Positions 21,001-31,546 of a stretch of DNA of 64,000 bases are shown piece by piece (the stretch's first letter is position 1; each line of letters begins with the position of its first letter). This stretch comes from Cynocephalus volans (lineage: Eukaryota; Chordata; Mammalia; Dermoptera; Cynocephalidae): assembly GCF_027409185.1 (NCBI RefSeq), contig NC_084464.1, positions 46,847,095 to 46,911,094 of the forward strand, read 5' to 3'. A program made the translations under genes and the position numbers. Below the pieces are notes generated by a model, which searched no databases, had not been told where the DNA came from, and saw only the letters and a program-made list of their open reading frames with translations.

Positions 21001-23111
21001 TTCAGTGTCTTGATGGAGAGGCTCTGTAAAGAGGGGAGGGCAGCCACCACCTCCATAGCTTATGCCAAGCTCATGCTGACCGTGATAACCAAGTACCCAG
21101 CTAATGTGAGTGTTGGAAGGATTATGGGGGCTGGTTCTGGCAAGGCTGCTCTGGGCCCGCCATGAGGGTGTACAGATATGTTTGCCAGGGATAAAACCCT
21201 GAGTGTTAGCCATGGAAACCACAAGTTCAAGCCCAGGCTTGGGAAATGGGACTGCTTAGGAGTTCATTAGATGCTTCTTTGGGCCAGATGCTTTGTGGAG
21301 CATTGGGAAACCAACAGTGACCATATTGCAGTCCCTGCCCTTGAGCTGACCTTGTCCCCCAACCCCGGGCCAATGAGAGGGGAAAGATGTGATACACAAA
21401 TAACTGAATATCTGGTAGGAGCAGGTGAGAGGTACGCACAGGGCATTTGGTGATAAAGGAAGAGGAGCAACTAAGCCTTGTTTGTGGTTGGGAATTGGGA
21501 CAGCCTTTCTGACTCTTAAAGAGTGAGTGGTAGCCAAGAGCCAGAGATGGGGGAAAGGACATTCCAGGCAAAGGATATAGTGTGGACAGTGAGTGTCTGA
21601 GAGGATCTGCAAATAGTTCATTGTGGGCTGGGGCCTAAAAACATGACAGTGGATGGTGGTAAGGGATAAGGTTAGAGAGCTAAAGTACTAATAAGCTAAC
21701 ATGAGCGGTCCTCAAAAACTTAATGGTATTGTCTTTTAATTACATTTTCCATGAACTTTTTGAAGTACTCTCATACCTCCCATACCCCTGCTATGACTCA
21801 GGCACGGTTCTAAGCCCCTCACTTACATGAACTTGCTAGTTTATTCCACCTGTCAGTCCTAGGAGAGATGCTATTATTAGCTCCATTTTATAGATGAGGA
21901 AATGAGACTCAGAGGGGTTAAAGTAACTTGCCCAAGGTCACACTGCCAGAATTCTTAGCATTTTGTTTTTATTTATATATATATTTTAAAAGATCCTCTC
22001 ATACATTTTTATTTACTTTTTTTTTTTTTTTTTTTTTTTTGGTGGTTGGCTGGTGCAGGAATCCGAATCCTCTCTCATACACTTTTTTTTTTTTTTAGGT
22101 GACTGGCTGGTATGGGGATTCGAACTCTTGATCTTGGTGTTATAACACCACACTCTAACCAATTAAGCTAACCAGCCAGTCTCTAGTAGCATTTTATGAA
22201 AGGCCCTGTAGGTCATGGTGAGGGGCTTTGGCTTGGACTTCATCTTGAAGGCCAGTTGTTCTTAGCTATTGGCTTTTTATCCTTTTCTTGGGGGTCACAG
22301 GTCCATTTAATGACTTGATAAAAGTTGTAGACATTCCCAGGAAAATGGGAACATGAACATGCATCTGATGCACAATTTCAGAGGGCTCCTGGATCCTCTG
22401 GAGACCTATAGATCCCTGGAGAAGGACCAGCAATGTGAGGCATCAGGAGTCATCCAGAGGCCTCCAGATGGGGAGTGACTTGGTGAGGTTTGCATTAAAA
22501 AGAAGCCCCTGTCTTCTGTGAGGAGTGGGGATTGGAGAGTGAAGATACAGGGCCTGAGACCTGTCAGAAGGTTTGTAGCAACAGGTCAGAAAAAAAAAAA
22601 GTGTAGTCCAGAAGGAAGGTGGCAGCCAAAATGGAGTGTCTCTGAACCTCAGTTTCTTCATCTGTAAAATGGGAGGGTTGTGAGGATTATATGAAGTAAT
22701 GCATATATATGAAGTGTGTATATGAAATAATGCGTATAACAAAGTGTTGCCATGTAGTAAGCACCCAATAATTGTCAACTATTATTAATGTGGCCAGCTT
22801 ACTAAGTTGTGCAGCTAGTATTTGACTCCAGGTCCATCTCAATCCATGGTTAACCATGGAGAAATAATAAGGTTAGATTATTCAGGAGTCTCTTCATCCT
22901 GCTCCTCTTCCTTCTCCTCCTTCTATTGTCCTTATGTCCTGGCTTCCTCTCTCCTTCCTAAACAGAGATTAGCTGCTGGAGTCCTGACAAGATTCCTCCT
23001 TTTCTCTAGATCACTGAGACCCAGAAGCTGGGCCTGGCTGTGGCCCTAGAGCCCAACACCACCTTCCTGAGGAAGTCTCTGCAGGCTGCCCTGAGACATC
23101 TGACTCCCTGA
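12008..23111 (+). CDS. FANCE: FANCE, Fanconi anaemia group E protein (10 exons)
   Basis: Nuclear subunit of the Fanconi core complex; it bridges FANCC and FANCD2 so that FANCD2 can be monoubiquitinated during interstrand-crosslink repair. Coding exons: 12008-12255, 15301-15919, 16474-16518, 16833-16901, 17215-17358, 17802-17925, 18146-18224, 19591-19657, 20980-21105, 23010-23111. All junctions are GT/AG and the phases sum to 540 codons plus TGA, against 536 in human. The ATG gives MATPDA then [16 protein letters not shown], as in human FANCE. The large exon 2 encodes the acidic, Lys/Arg-rich linker with nuclear-signal-like KRRK (about residues 200-215). The C-terminal helical repeats that bind FANCD2 follow, ending near [14 protein letters not shown]. 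The codon split over exons 7/8 gives Cys where I recall Gly in human. No frameshift or stop was found, so the gene looks intact. Confidence 0.96.
12608..12660 (+). repeat. SINE tail fragment with (AAAT)n
   Basis: ACTGGCCATCTGCCAAAAAA matches the 3' end of the plus-oriented monomer SINE, followed by an AAATAAAT-type tail. Only the tail remains. Confidence 0.5.
13217..13386 (-). mobile_element. Dimeric tRNA-Ile-like SINE
   Basis: Two tRNA-like units in minus orientation: T-run, GATGACCGGTAAGGGGATC (3' unit), then CCATCCCTATGTAGGGATCC (linker and 5' unit), ending GCCAGCCCC. A target-site duplication, TTGTAATGCTTAATTTCTT, flanks it (about 13196-13214 and 13388-13406), so it is a young, complete insertion. 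Confidence 0.88.
13423..13484 (-). mobile_element. Monomeric tRNA-Ile-like SINE, truncated
   Basis: GGCAGCTAGCCAGTATGAGG followed by a TTGACCTTGGT-type core. It lacks the final 5' part of the unit (no CTAACCAACTGAGCTAACC). Confidence 0.7.
14381..14546 (-). mobile_element. Dimeric tRNA-Ile-like SINE
   Basis: T-run, CCTGACCGGTAAGGGGATC, the linker CATCCCTATATAGGATTC and the 5' end GCCATGGGGCCGGCCCC. It is flanked by CTCAGAG on both sides. Confidence 0.88.
14742..14796. repeat. (ATT)n with repeated GGAGTATT
   Basis: Two ATT runs, each preceded by GGAGTATT (near 14738 and 14770). A third GGAGTATT follows the adjacent SINE (14966). The second and third copies look like the target duplication of that SINE. 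Confidence 0.75.
14797..14962 (-). mobile_element. Dimeric tRNA-Ile-like SINE
   Basis: T-run, AAAGATGACCGGTAAGGGG, the CCATCCCTATATAGGATCC linker and the GGGCCGGCCC end. Target duplication TTGGAGTATTATT on both sides. The least diverged dimer in the window. Confidence 0.9.
15920..17801. other. FANCE: FANCE introns 2-5
   Basis: Short introns (about 550, 310, 310 and 440 bp) with canonical ends and no recognisable repeat or RNA gene. Confidence 0.6.
18556..18800 (+). repeat. MIR SINE
   Basis: Typical MIR features: ATGGTTAAGAGCACTGGCTC, TGGAGTCAGAAAGA, a core with 'CAAGTTACTTCATCTCTCTG' and 'CTCAGTTTCCTCAT', then the 'AGTAAGTGCTCAAATA' end. It lies in FANCE intron 7. Confidence 0.85.
18915..19095. 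repeat. MIR-like fragment
   Basis: 'CACTCATTGAGCACTTTGTG', 'CAATCCTGTGAGGTAGGTG' and 'GCAAGTGGTAAAGCTGGGAT' are MIR-family signatures. It is in FANCE intron 7, which is otherwise plain. Confidence 0.7.
19898..19997 (-). mobile_element. Monomeric tRNA-Ile-like SINE
   Basis: T-run, GCGGCTGGCTGTGCATGGATC, CCTTGACCTTGGTGTTATAA and TAACCAACTGAGCTAACCGG. The full single unit resembles a reversed tRNA-Ile body. Confidence 0.85.
20020..20470 (+). repeat. L1-type LINE 3' fragment with embedded (TA)n
   Basis: The phrases 'TCACAATTTTAAAAGCTCAAAAGG', 'CCTCCCCAGGGCTAACCAGTG' and 'GATTTTCCATATCAGTACCTA' follow an old L1 3' region. A (TA)n microsatellite interrupts it. Family assignment is approximate. 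Confidence 0.5.
20192..20275. repeat. (TA)n microsatellite
   Basis: About 80 bp of TA dinucleotides with occasional CA interruptions in FANCE intron 8. It is likely to be polymorphic. Confidence 0.9.
20480..20900. repeat. MIR-family fragments in FANCE intron 8
   Basis: At 20500-20630: 'TGCCTCAGTTTCCTCATCTAC', 'GGTTTAAATGAGATAATTGGC' and 'AAAGTGCTCAGAATGGTGCC'. At 20745-20890: 'GTGCATTATCTCATTTAATCC' and 'CCATTTTACAGATGAGTAAAC'. Both are MIR signatures. Confidence 0.75.
21713..21772. mobile_element. Mariner-type MITE fragment (MADE2/Hsmar2-like)
   Basis: TTTCCATGAACTTTTTGAAGTACTCTCATA is the right terminal repeat seen in two fuller copies at 29869 and 37569. The left side is degraded. Confidence 0.55.
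21780..21960. repeat. MIR-family fragment
   Basis: 'CCATTTTATAGATGAGGAAATGAG' followed by 'AACTTGCCCAAGGTCACACTG' are MIR core phrases. In FANCE intron 9. Confidence 0.75.
22018..22178 (-). mobile_element. Truncated SINE plus adjacent SINE monomer
   Basis: A T-run and about 30 bp of monomer SINE (to 22070) are flanked by TCCTCTCATACATTTTT and its copy near 22069-22090. A second, complete monomer follows (T-run, GGTGACTGGCTGGTATGGGG to GCTAACCAGCCAG, ending 22178). Two independent insertions lie side by side. Confidence 0.75.
22640..22830. repeat. MIR-family fragment
   Basis: 'CTCAGTTTCTTCATCTGTAAAATGGGAGG' type core and 'TAGTAAGCACCCAATAATTG'. In FANCE intron 9. Confidence 0.75.
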
Positions 23112-23385
23112 TCATCTACCAGGAGACCACCCAACTGGAAATCCATCACCAGCTTCCTGAAGGACATTTCTACTGTCACCATCTTGCCCTGACCCCTTGC
23201 CTGGGAGTAAAGACTGAGCCTGGCCATCCCAGGGACCAATTGCCTCCCTGTGCCAGGCTGCAGAGAGGCCATCTTGGCCTCCCAGCCAGCGGGGGGCTCC
23301 TGGGCTAAGAGGACTGAATGCACTATATTTTCACGGGCTGAAATAATTTATCCGTGGTATTTAATAAAGAGTAGGAAGTTCAATA
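23112..23385 (+). other. FANCE: FANCE 3' UTR
   Basis: From the TGA (23109-23111) to just past the AATAAA. A short (about 270 nt) untranslated region, as expected of this gene. Confidence 0.7.
23363..23368 (+). terminator. FANCE: FANCE polyadenylation signal AATAAA
   Basis: Canonical AATAAA 250 nt after the FANCE stop and followed by a TG/T-containing segment. No earlier signal is present. Confidence 0.8.
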
Positions 23386-24374
23386 ATGTGTTATTAGAAG
23401 CAGTGCTTGCCTTCCCATTAACACTGGGTATTAACCCCACCCCCTCCACTCCCTCCTCAGTGACAAGGGGCATCTTTTTTCTGGTGAGGGGAAGGTTGTA
23501 GAATGTTAGTACTGAAGTTCATTCAGTCACATTCTGTGGGCTGGATCATGTGTGATACCACCCACCCCAGCCCTATCAGAGCTGCCTATTGAGTAGGTGA
23601 GGCATGCAGCAACCACTGAGCAGGGGGTAGGTGGAAATGGGGGGCTTAGGTGGGAGTGACTCAGTCTGGAGTTGCAGCATGGTTTTGGGCGGATGACATT
23701 TGAGGAAGGTTCTGAAGGGTTGCTGGGGTTACTGTGGCCTGAGAAGAGGATTTAACCCATTGGGCAGAGGAAGGGGCAGAAAAGACACCTTATGGGTGTG
23801 CAGTACATCTTTGTATTCCTATAGCACCTAGCTGTCTGCCTTGTCCATAGTAAACACTTAACACAGATGTTACCGAATCAACTATCAAGTGAAAGTGCAC
23901 TACAGTACCTTCCCAACTCTTCCCCACCTCAGGCGTTGTGGCGACAGGAACAGAACTTTCTTGACCACAACTTCCTCGAAGCCTCGAGTCCCCCTTAGAG
24001 CGAGATGATGAGGGAGAGAGGTCAGGTCTAGCAATAAAGCCTGCTTTTAAGAACAGAAGCTGGTGCGAAGGGCAGGAGGAAATGAGTTTTGAAGGACTAG
24101 CATGTTAGAATCACACGTCAGCGGCCGTCACAGTGCTTGAAGCTCGAGCCCTGGACCCAGCCGCTTCCCTAAGGGCCCGGCAGAAGCCGGCACGAATGGG
24201 GATATTGGCGGGGTGTCGCGGGGTACCCTGGATTGCGGCAACTCCGACGGGTCCTCGCGCACGTCTAGCAGTGCAATGCACTGCAGCGCCCTCCAGCGGC
24301 TGCTGACGGCGCCGATCCTCAGGGCAGAGTCACCCAACCAACCACACTCCAGGGGAACATAGGAACAAGACCTT
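23386..24374. other. FANCE-RPL10A intergenic
   Basis: About 1 kb with no coding evidence. From about 24120 it becomes CpG-rich and grades into the RPL10A promoter island. An L2-like end ('GTAAACACTTAACAC') near 23850 is weak. Confidence 0.6.
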
Positions 24375-24455
24375 TCTCGCGAGAGCAGGGCCACTATTTG
24401 AGCGCATGCGCGTCTCTGGATAGTCTCTTTTCCGGTTACCGCGGCGCGAGGTGCG
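24375..24455 (+). promoter_or_regulatory. RPL10A: RPL10A core promoter and 5'TOP start
   Basis: Three recognisable elements lie in 80 bp: a perfect palindrome TCTCGCGAGA (24375-24384), a perfect NRF1-type GCGCATGCGC (24402-24411), and a pyrimidine-rich CTCTTTTCC (24425-24433) that fits the 5' terminal oligopyrimidine start of ribosomal-protein mRNAs. The ATG follows at 24456, giving a 5' UTR of about 31 nt. TOP mRNAs are translationally controlled through mTORC1 and LARP1 (family knowledge). Confidence 0.75.
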
Positions 24456-26939
<2,484 letters not shown>

Positions 26940-26949
26940 GGCACATCCT

Positions 26950-26955
26950 AATAAA
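26950..26955 (+). terminator. RPL10A: RPL10A polyadenylation signal AATAAA
   Basis: AATAAA 11 nt after the stop codon, giving the very short 3' UTR expected of a ribosomal-protein mRNA. Confidence 0.88.
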
Positions 26956-27418
26956 TTCTAGTGCTGCCATCCCCTCTGTCTTCCTGATTGGAGGTGGTGG
27001 GGTGTTTTGTGAGCTGACAGTTGTATCCCTTGGCATTGCTGATAGTTTCTGTCCCCTTGGGGATGAGTGCCACAAACAAGGCATTATCTTTTTCTACACA
27101 ATCATGTATTCTTAATTCATGTTCTCTTAAATACTTATAGTACATGAAGGTAGGGTTACTGAACAGGATTGAAGCTTTTCAGGTAACCCCAAGGGGCAAA
27201 GCTAGGACTCTAAGCTGTTCTTTTCCTTCTGTCTAATAACAGAATGAGACAGGATTCACAGCCTTTGGCAGCTTTCTTAACCTATGACTTGAAGCTGCTT
27301 CTCTGTGTAGTAAAGGTTCTCATGTAGATTTTTGGTCCCTAAATTTTGATAATCCTAAATTGAGCATTGGGAGTCCTTGTCTACTGGAATCACAAGGAAA
27401 GGATATAAAATGGGGATG

Positions 27419-27498
27419 GGGGCTGGCTGGGTAGAGCATAGGGCTGATAAGACCAAGATCAAGGGTTCTGGTCCCTGTACCAGCCAGCTGTCAAAAAA
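27419..27498 (+). mobile_element. Monomeric tRNA-Ile-like SINE
   Basis: GGGGCTGGCTGGGTAGAGCA, 'CCAAGATCAAGGGTTCTGG' and a CAGCCAGCTG end with a short A tail. Box A and box B regions are recognisable but mutated. Confidence 0.75.
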
Positions 27499-27562
27499 TT
27501 GGGAGATCAGGTTCCCAGATGCTTTTGACAGGAAAGGTCCACACTTAGAAATCAGTCTAGGA

Positions 27563-27640
27563 GGCTGGCTGCTTTGCTCAGCCAGTGTGTGGTGCTGATA
27601 ACACCAAGGTCCAGGGTTCAATCCCCATACTGGCCAGTAG
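27563..27640 (+). mobile_element. Monomeric tRNA-Ile-like SINE
   Basis: GGCTGGCTGCTTTGCTCAGC, GTGGTGCTGATAACACCAAG and GGTTCAATCCCCATACTGGC follow a tRNA-Ile body closely. Only 65 bp from the previous monomer and in the same orientation. Confidence 0.8.
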
Positions 27641-28430
27641 GAAAATGAGGATTTTAGTCTATTTCTGAGTTGCCTGACCCCAAGTTGGATATGTTTAGGG
27701 TCAGTAATTAAGTAAATGTTTAGGGAAATATGGACAACAGCTCACGAAATTCAAATTAATGGGCCCTGTTGGTATTTTCTAGGGAAACCAGCAATGTGTG
27801 GAGTCAGGTTATGGAAACTTCCAGGCTCTGCTCCAGACAGGCTCAACCCCTCCCTGGCCACCTGAGGCATTTCCCTGTTGAAGTTCTTGCCTCTAGCACC
27901 TAGTACTGGAAAGGTGGCTTTTGGAGTGGTGGGAAATAACTGATTTAACCTTTGACTTGAATCTGTTTCACTTTGGTAATAGAGGAGCCAGTTCTTGCTT
28001 CGTTAATAGAGCAAAAGGGTTAATCCAAAGCATAAAATTGGTGCTTCGAAATGCCACACTTCTCAAAATAGGTTTTATGTCCTTGAACTGTAAAGAACAC
28101 AAGGTTTTTGCCTAAGAACTTGAGCAGTTTAGGCCTTTAGCTTTTAAGTTGTAACTTAACTCTCAGGTAAGATAGCTACAATCTAAAAGGGATGATTAAT
28201 AAAAAATAAAGGGGATGGGGCAGTGAATTTCGTTCTCAAGGCCCCGCCGGCCAGCTTCTTATCTATTGACAACTGCATTAGAATGCAGCCAGTACTTAGG
28301 CTTGTTAAACAATGTTCCCTGTAAGGCAAGGAAGGAAAAATTAGTGGAGCCAATTTTACTGGAAATGGGGAAAAAAAATATATGCATAGTAAAAACACTT
28401 GAAAGCTTGCATACTAAAATGTTAACCAAG

Positions 28431-28590
28431 GGCCGACCCCGTGGCGCACAGAGTGCGGCGCTCCCACCGCGGGTTCGGATCCTATATAGGGATGGCCGGT
28501 TGGCTCACTGGCTGAGGGAGGTGCAGGTGTCACCAAGGGTTGTGATCCCCTTACCGGTCATGAAAAAAGACAAAAAAAAAAAAAAAAAAA
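28431..28590 (+). mobile_element. Dimeric tRNA-Ile-like SINE
   Basis: GGCCGACCCCGTGGCGCACA (5' unit), GGATCCTATATAGGGATGGC (linker), GATCCCCTTACCGGTCATG (3' unit) and a long A tail. Target duplication AAAATGTTAACCAAG flanks it exactly (about 28416-28430 and 28591-28605). Confidence 0.92.
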
Positions 28591-29165
28591 AAAATGTTAA
28601 CCAAGATTAACTCTGGGAGTTAGAATTAGGTCATTTTTAGCTGCTTTGGGCTTCTTTGTATTTTATAAACATTTAGGATCTTTGCAGTCAGGAAGAAAAC
28701 AGCAATGCTTAAGGCAAAAAGCAGTTACCTTAAGTCCGTCTACTCATGATGCTTCAAGCACCCAATTAGATGTTAATCTAGAGGAGAAACTAGATATGAT
28801 ATCCACCCTGGTGGGTCCCCCATAAATGAATTTGCCTCCAGGGCTCCCTCCCACCTGACTGGGGCCCCAGGTGTACTCCAATCCAGCAAGTGACAGCTGG
28901 GGTCCCTTTAATGCAGTGGACTAAGACAAAAGGCCACCTAGTGTACCATGCACATGGACTTGGAGTCAGACCAGGTTTGAATCCCAGTGTTGAAGATAAT
29001 TGGTTGAGTGAGGAGTGGATTTAAGCTGTTGACACATCTGTAAACTGGGAGGCTGGACCAGAATCATCTAGAAGACTCAAATTGTAGCATAAGATTGCCA
29101 GATTGAGTAAAAATACAGGATGCCCAAATTTGAATTACAGATAAAGTTTTTTACTATTGTATGGG

Positions 29166-29258
29166 ACTTGTTTATCTGAAATCCTGAGCGCACCGGACTT
29201 GTTTATCTGAAATCCTGAGCGCACCGGACTGGTTTATCTGAAATCCTGAGCGCACCGG
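29166..29258. repeat. 31-bp tandem triplication at a SINE edge
   Basis: Three copies of a 31-bp unit (starts 29166, 29197, 29228), beginning ACTTGTTTATCTGAAATCC and ending GAGCGCACCGG. They are nearly identical, with one T/G difference in copy 3. The last 11 bases of the unit belong to the adjoining SINE, so the triplication followed the SINE insertion. Confidence 0.92.
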
Positions 29259-29335
29259 CCATCCCCATAAGGATCCGAACCTGCAGCCTGGGCATTACCA
29301 GTGCTGCACTCTCCCGAGTAAGCCACGGGGTCAGT
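29248..29335 (-). mobile_element. Dimeric SINE, 5' half only
   Basis: GCACCGGCCATCCCCATAAGG through GCCACGGGGTCAGTCC is the reversed 5' unit and linker of the dimer. The 3' unit is missing and is replaced by the 31-bp tandem array. Confidence 0.78.
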
Positions 29336-29868
29336 CCTCATTTAACCTTTTTCTAGAGTTTTATCTCATTCAGTATGCCACAGGGCAAATGCTCAGTCTC
29401 ATCTTGTGATTAGTTAGTCCAATTGATTCACCCGTATTTAACTGCAGATGAAAAAGGCTGATGACCTCCTTGGGAAAATGGCCATTGAAGATCGGTCCCT
29501 GCTATGTGAGCAGGAGGTGGCTCAGAGGGCAGAGTGGGGCTTTCCCAGGCAGACTCAGGCAGGTTGGAATCTTGTTTTCCCAGCTCAGCAGCCATCACCT
29601 GGGAGAGCACTCACCCTCCTTGAGGCTCTTCATGTAAAACAGGGACAATGATAACTAGCAGCTGCGGGGCCTTGGTCTGTGAACACAGTGCTAGTTTAGC
29701 AGGGGGCCCTGGAGCTCCCATCTCAGTCGTGTTATCTTGGGCAGGTCACTTCATTTAGGTGAGCTCAGGGCAACACTGGGCACATTCAATTGCTCAACTT
29801 GTGGCGGGAGAGGGTGGGAGAAATGTTAGGAGAAAGCAAAGCTTTCAAGGGGCCCATGAATCACCTAT

Positions 29869-29951
29869 GTGGGTGCTTCAAGAAGTTTGTGGAAAAACAG
29901 GATTAAAAGATAATACAAATCTTTCCATGAACTTTTTGAAGTACTCTCATA
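29869..29951. mobile_element. Mariner-type MITE (MADE2/Hsmar2-like), ~82 bp
   Basis: Inverted ends: GTGCTTCAAGAAGTTTGTGG on the left, and CCATGAACTTTTTGAAGTAC on the right, separated by GATTAAAAGATAATACAAAT. TA dinucleotides border it. The same element occurs at 37569. The attribution to the Hsmar2-derived MITE is from memory. Confidence 0.65.
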
Positions 29952-30074
29952 TTTTGAGTACGGTAGGGTAGGCTTGGGGCCCCCATCAGACATGGGGGCG
30001 AAGGTATGACAAACAGGACCTAGGAGAGCATGCAATGAAGCTGTTCCAACCCAAAGGTCTGGCAGACAACCGGT

Positions 30075-31546
30075 CACAAAACTGACCCACAAATAACTTT
30101 AATTTTTGTTTTGTTTTTTTGAGCAGGAGCCAGGCCTTAAGGGCCCCTGCCCCAGCCCCGAGCCGCATTTATAATATAGCCTATCACAGCTGAATTTAAA
30201 AAATACACAAAAATATATATATAATATACATTATAAAACCTAGGTGGGGTTTGGAGGTGGCCTGAGCAGTATGCAAACTGTGAGGACCTTCAGGAAGCTC
30301 GGGCAGGGTAGGAGGTAAGGAAGGGAAAGGGGCACAGTACTTCATATGAAAGTCATAAATACCCAGAGGTGGCTGCTGGTCAGGCCAAGCCGGCTCTCAG
30401 GGGCCTAGGGCTTGAGAACTGGGTCTGAGGAGCTGCTGCTCCAGGGCAGGGAGGCTGAGGTGGGGAAGAACATAAGGGAGCTGTGCCCACCAAGGGTTTA
30501 GCAACCCCTAGTCTGGGCAAGAGAAACCATCAAAGCCTTCTGCCGCCCCTTCTCTGCAGGACCCTGGTCTGCCCAGAGGCTAGGACTTCCTCTACCTGGC
30601 CCTCAATCTGATCTGGTTCCTGAGCCTGGGTCTGCCCCTGCAGGGTGCTGCGGGGCTCAGGCTCCCGATCTGGACCAGGGCAGCTTGGAGGTTACTGGGG
30701 CACGTGGCTGGCTTGTGGGCTGATAGAGGGTGCCCAACAGGTTCCTAGTAGCTGCTATACTTCCCTCTTCCTGCCTGGGCAGAAAAGCTGCTCCCCTGTG
30801 AGGGGAGACTCCTGGAGGAGGCACTCTGTCCAGGCCCCCGACCCAGCTGCCCCCAAGGAGGCTCTACTCCTCAGTCACAGTGCAGACCCTCTCCCTGCGC
30901 CCGTTCCAGGGAGGTAGTGTAAACCTGGGCTCTGGGAACAGGCAGCCCCGGAAGAGAACCCCAGCTCTGCCCACCCCTCCCGTGGGTCCCTCAACTTCTC
31001 AATCTCAGCACCTCGTCTGAAACATGCTTGTTTTGCAGGGTCTGAGGATGGCACAAGCCATGCCAGGGGCCTGGCACCAAGCCTGGCACACAAGGTGCAA
31101 AGAAGTGTGGGCCCCTCTCTTCTATACCCAACCCCAACTCAACATCCTCCTTTCCTGGGGCCTCTGCACACCAACTCCCTTGGCCTCCGTTCTACCATCA
31201 CCTGCCCATTACTCTCCCCTGGGGGCCAGTGGCCACACATGCCACAGCCCAAAGGTGTCCTCCATCCCCACCTCTCTGAGGTCACTCGAGGCTGGGCAGA
31301 GCTGAGTAATGGTGGGTCAGCACCCTGGGCAGGCTGCCCCTCCGCTGGGCCCTCCTCTCTTCTCCCACAATTAAAGCGCAGAACAGTGGCAGGGAGTGTG
31401 TGCTGGGGGTAGGTGGGAGGCCTCCTGGGTCCTGGGCCTGAGGCCTGGCAGGTGGAAGAGTCCTCAGTCCTGGACCCCCCGGGGGTGCCAGGCAGGTGTG
31501 TGGAAAAGATGCTTGTACTGCATCCTTGTTGGGGGGCAGAGGCACC
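30075..31546 (-). other. TEAD3: TEAD3 3' UTR
   Basis: Non-coding sequence from the TEAD3 stop to the poly(A) signal, about 1.45 kb on the minus strand. It is GC-rich near the stop and AT-rich (with a TATATAT stretch, 30190-30230) near its end. Short open frames on the plus strand are not supported as genes. Confidence 0.7.
30099..30104 (-). terminator. TEAD3: TEAD3 polyadenylation signal ATTAAA
   Basis: Reversed, the sequence reads ATTAAAGTTATTTGTGG. ATTAAA is the common variant signal. No AATAAA was found nearer the end of the gene. Confidence 0.6.

Larger units (their letters stand above)
26970..30074. other. RPL10A-TEAD3 intergenic (tail-to-tail)
   Basis: The + gene RPL10A and the - gene TEAD3 converge here. 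The 3.1 kb holds five SINE units, a mariner-type MITE, a 31-bp triplication and unassigned AT-rich DNA (27650-28400, 28620-29100). No coding evidence. Confidence 0.65.
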
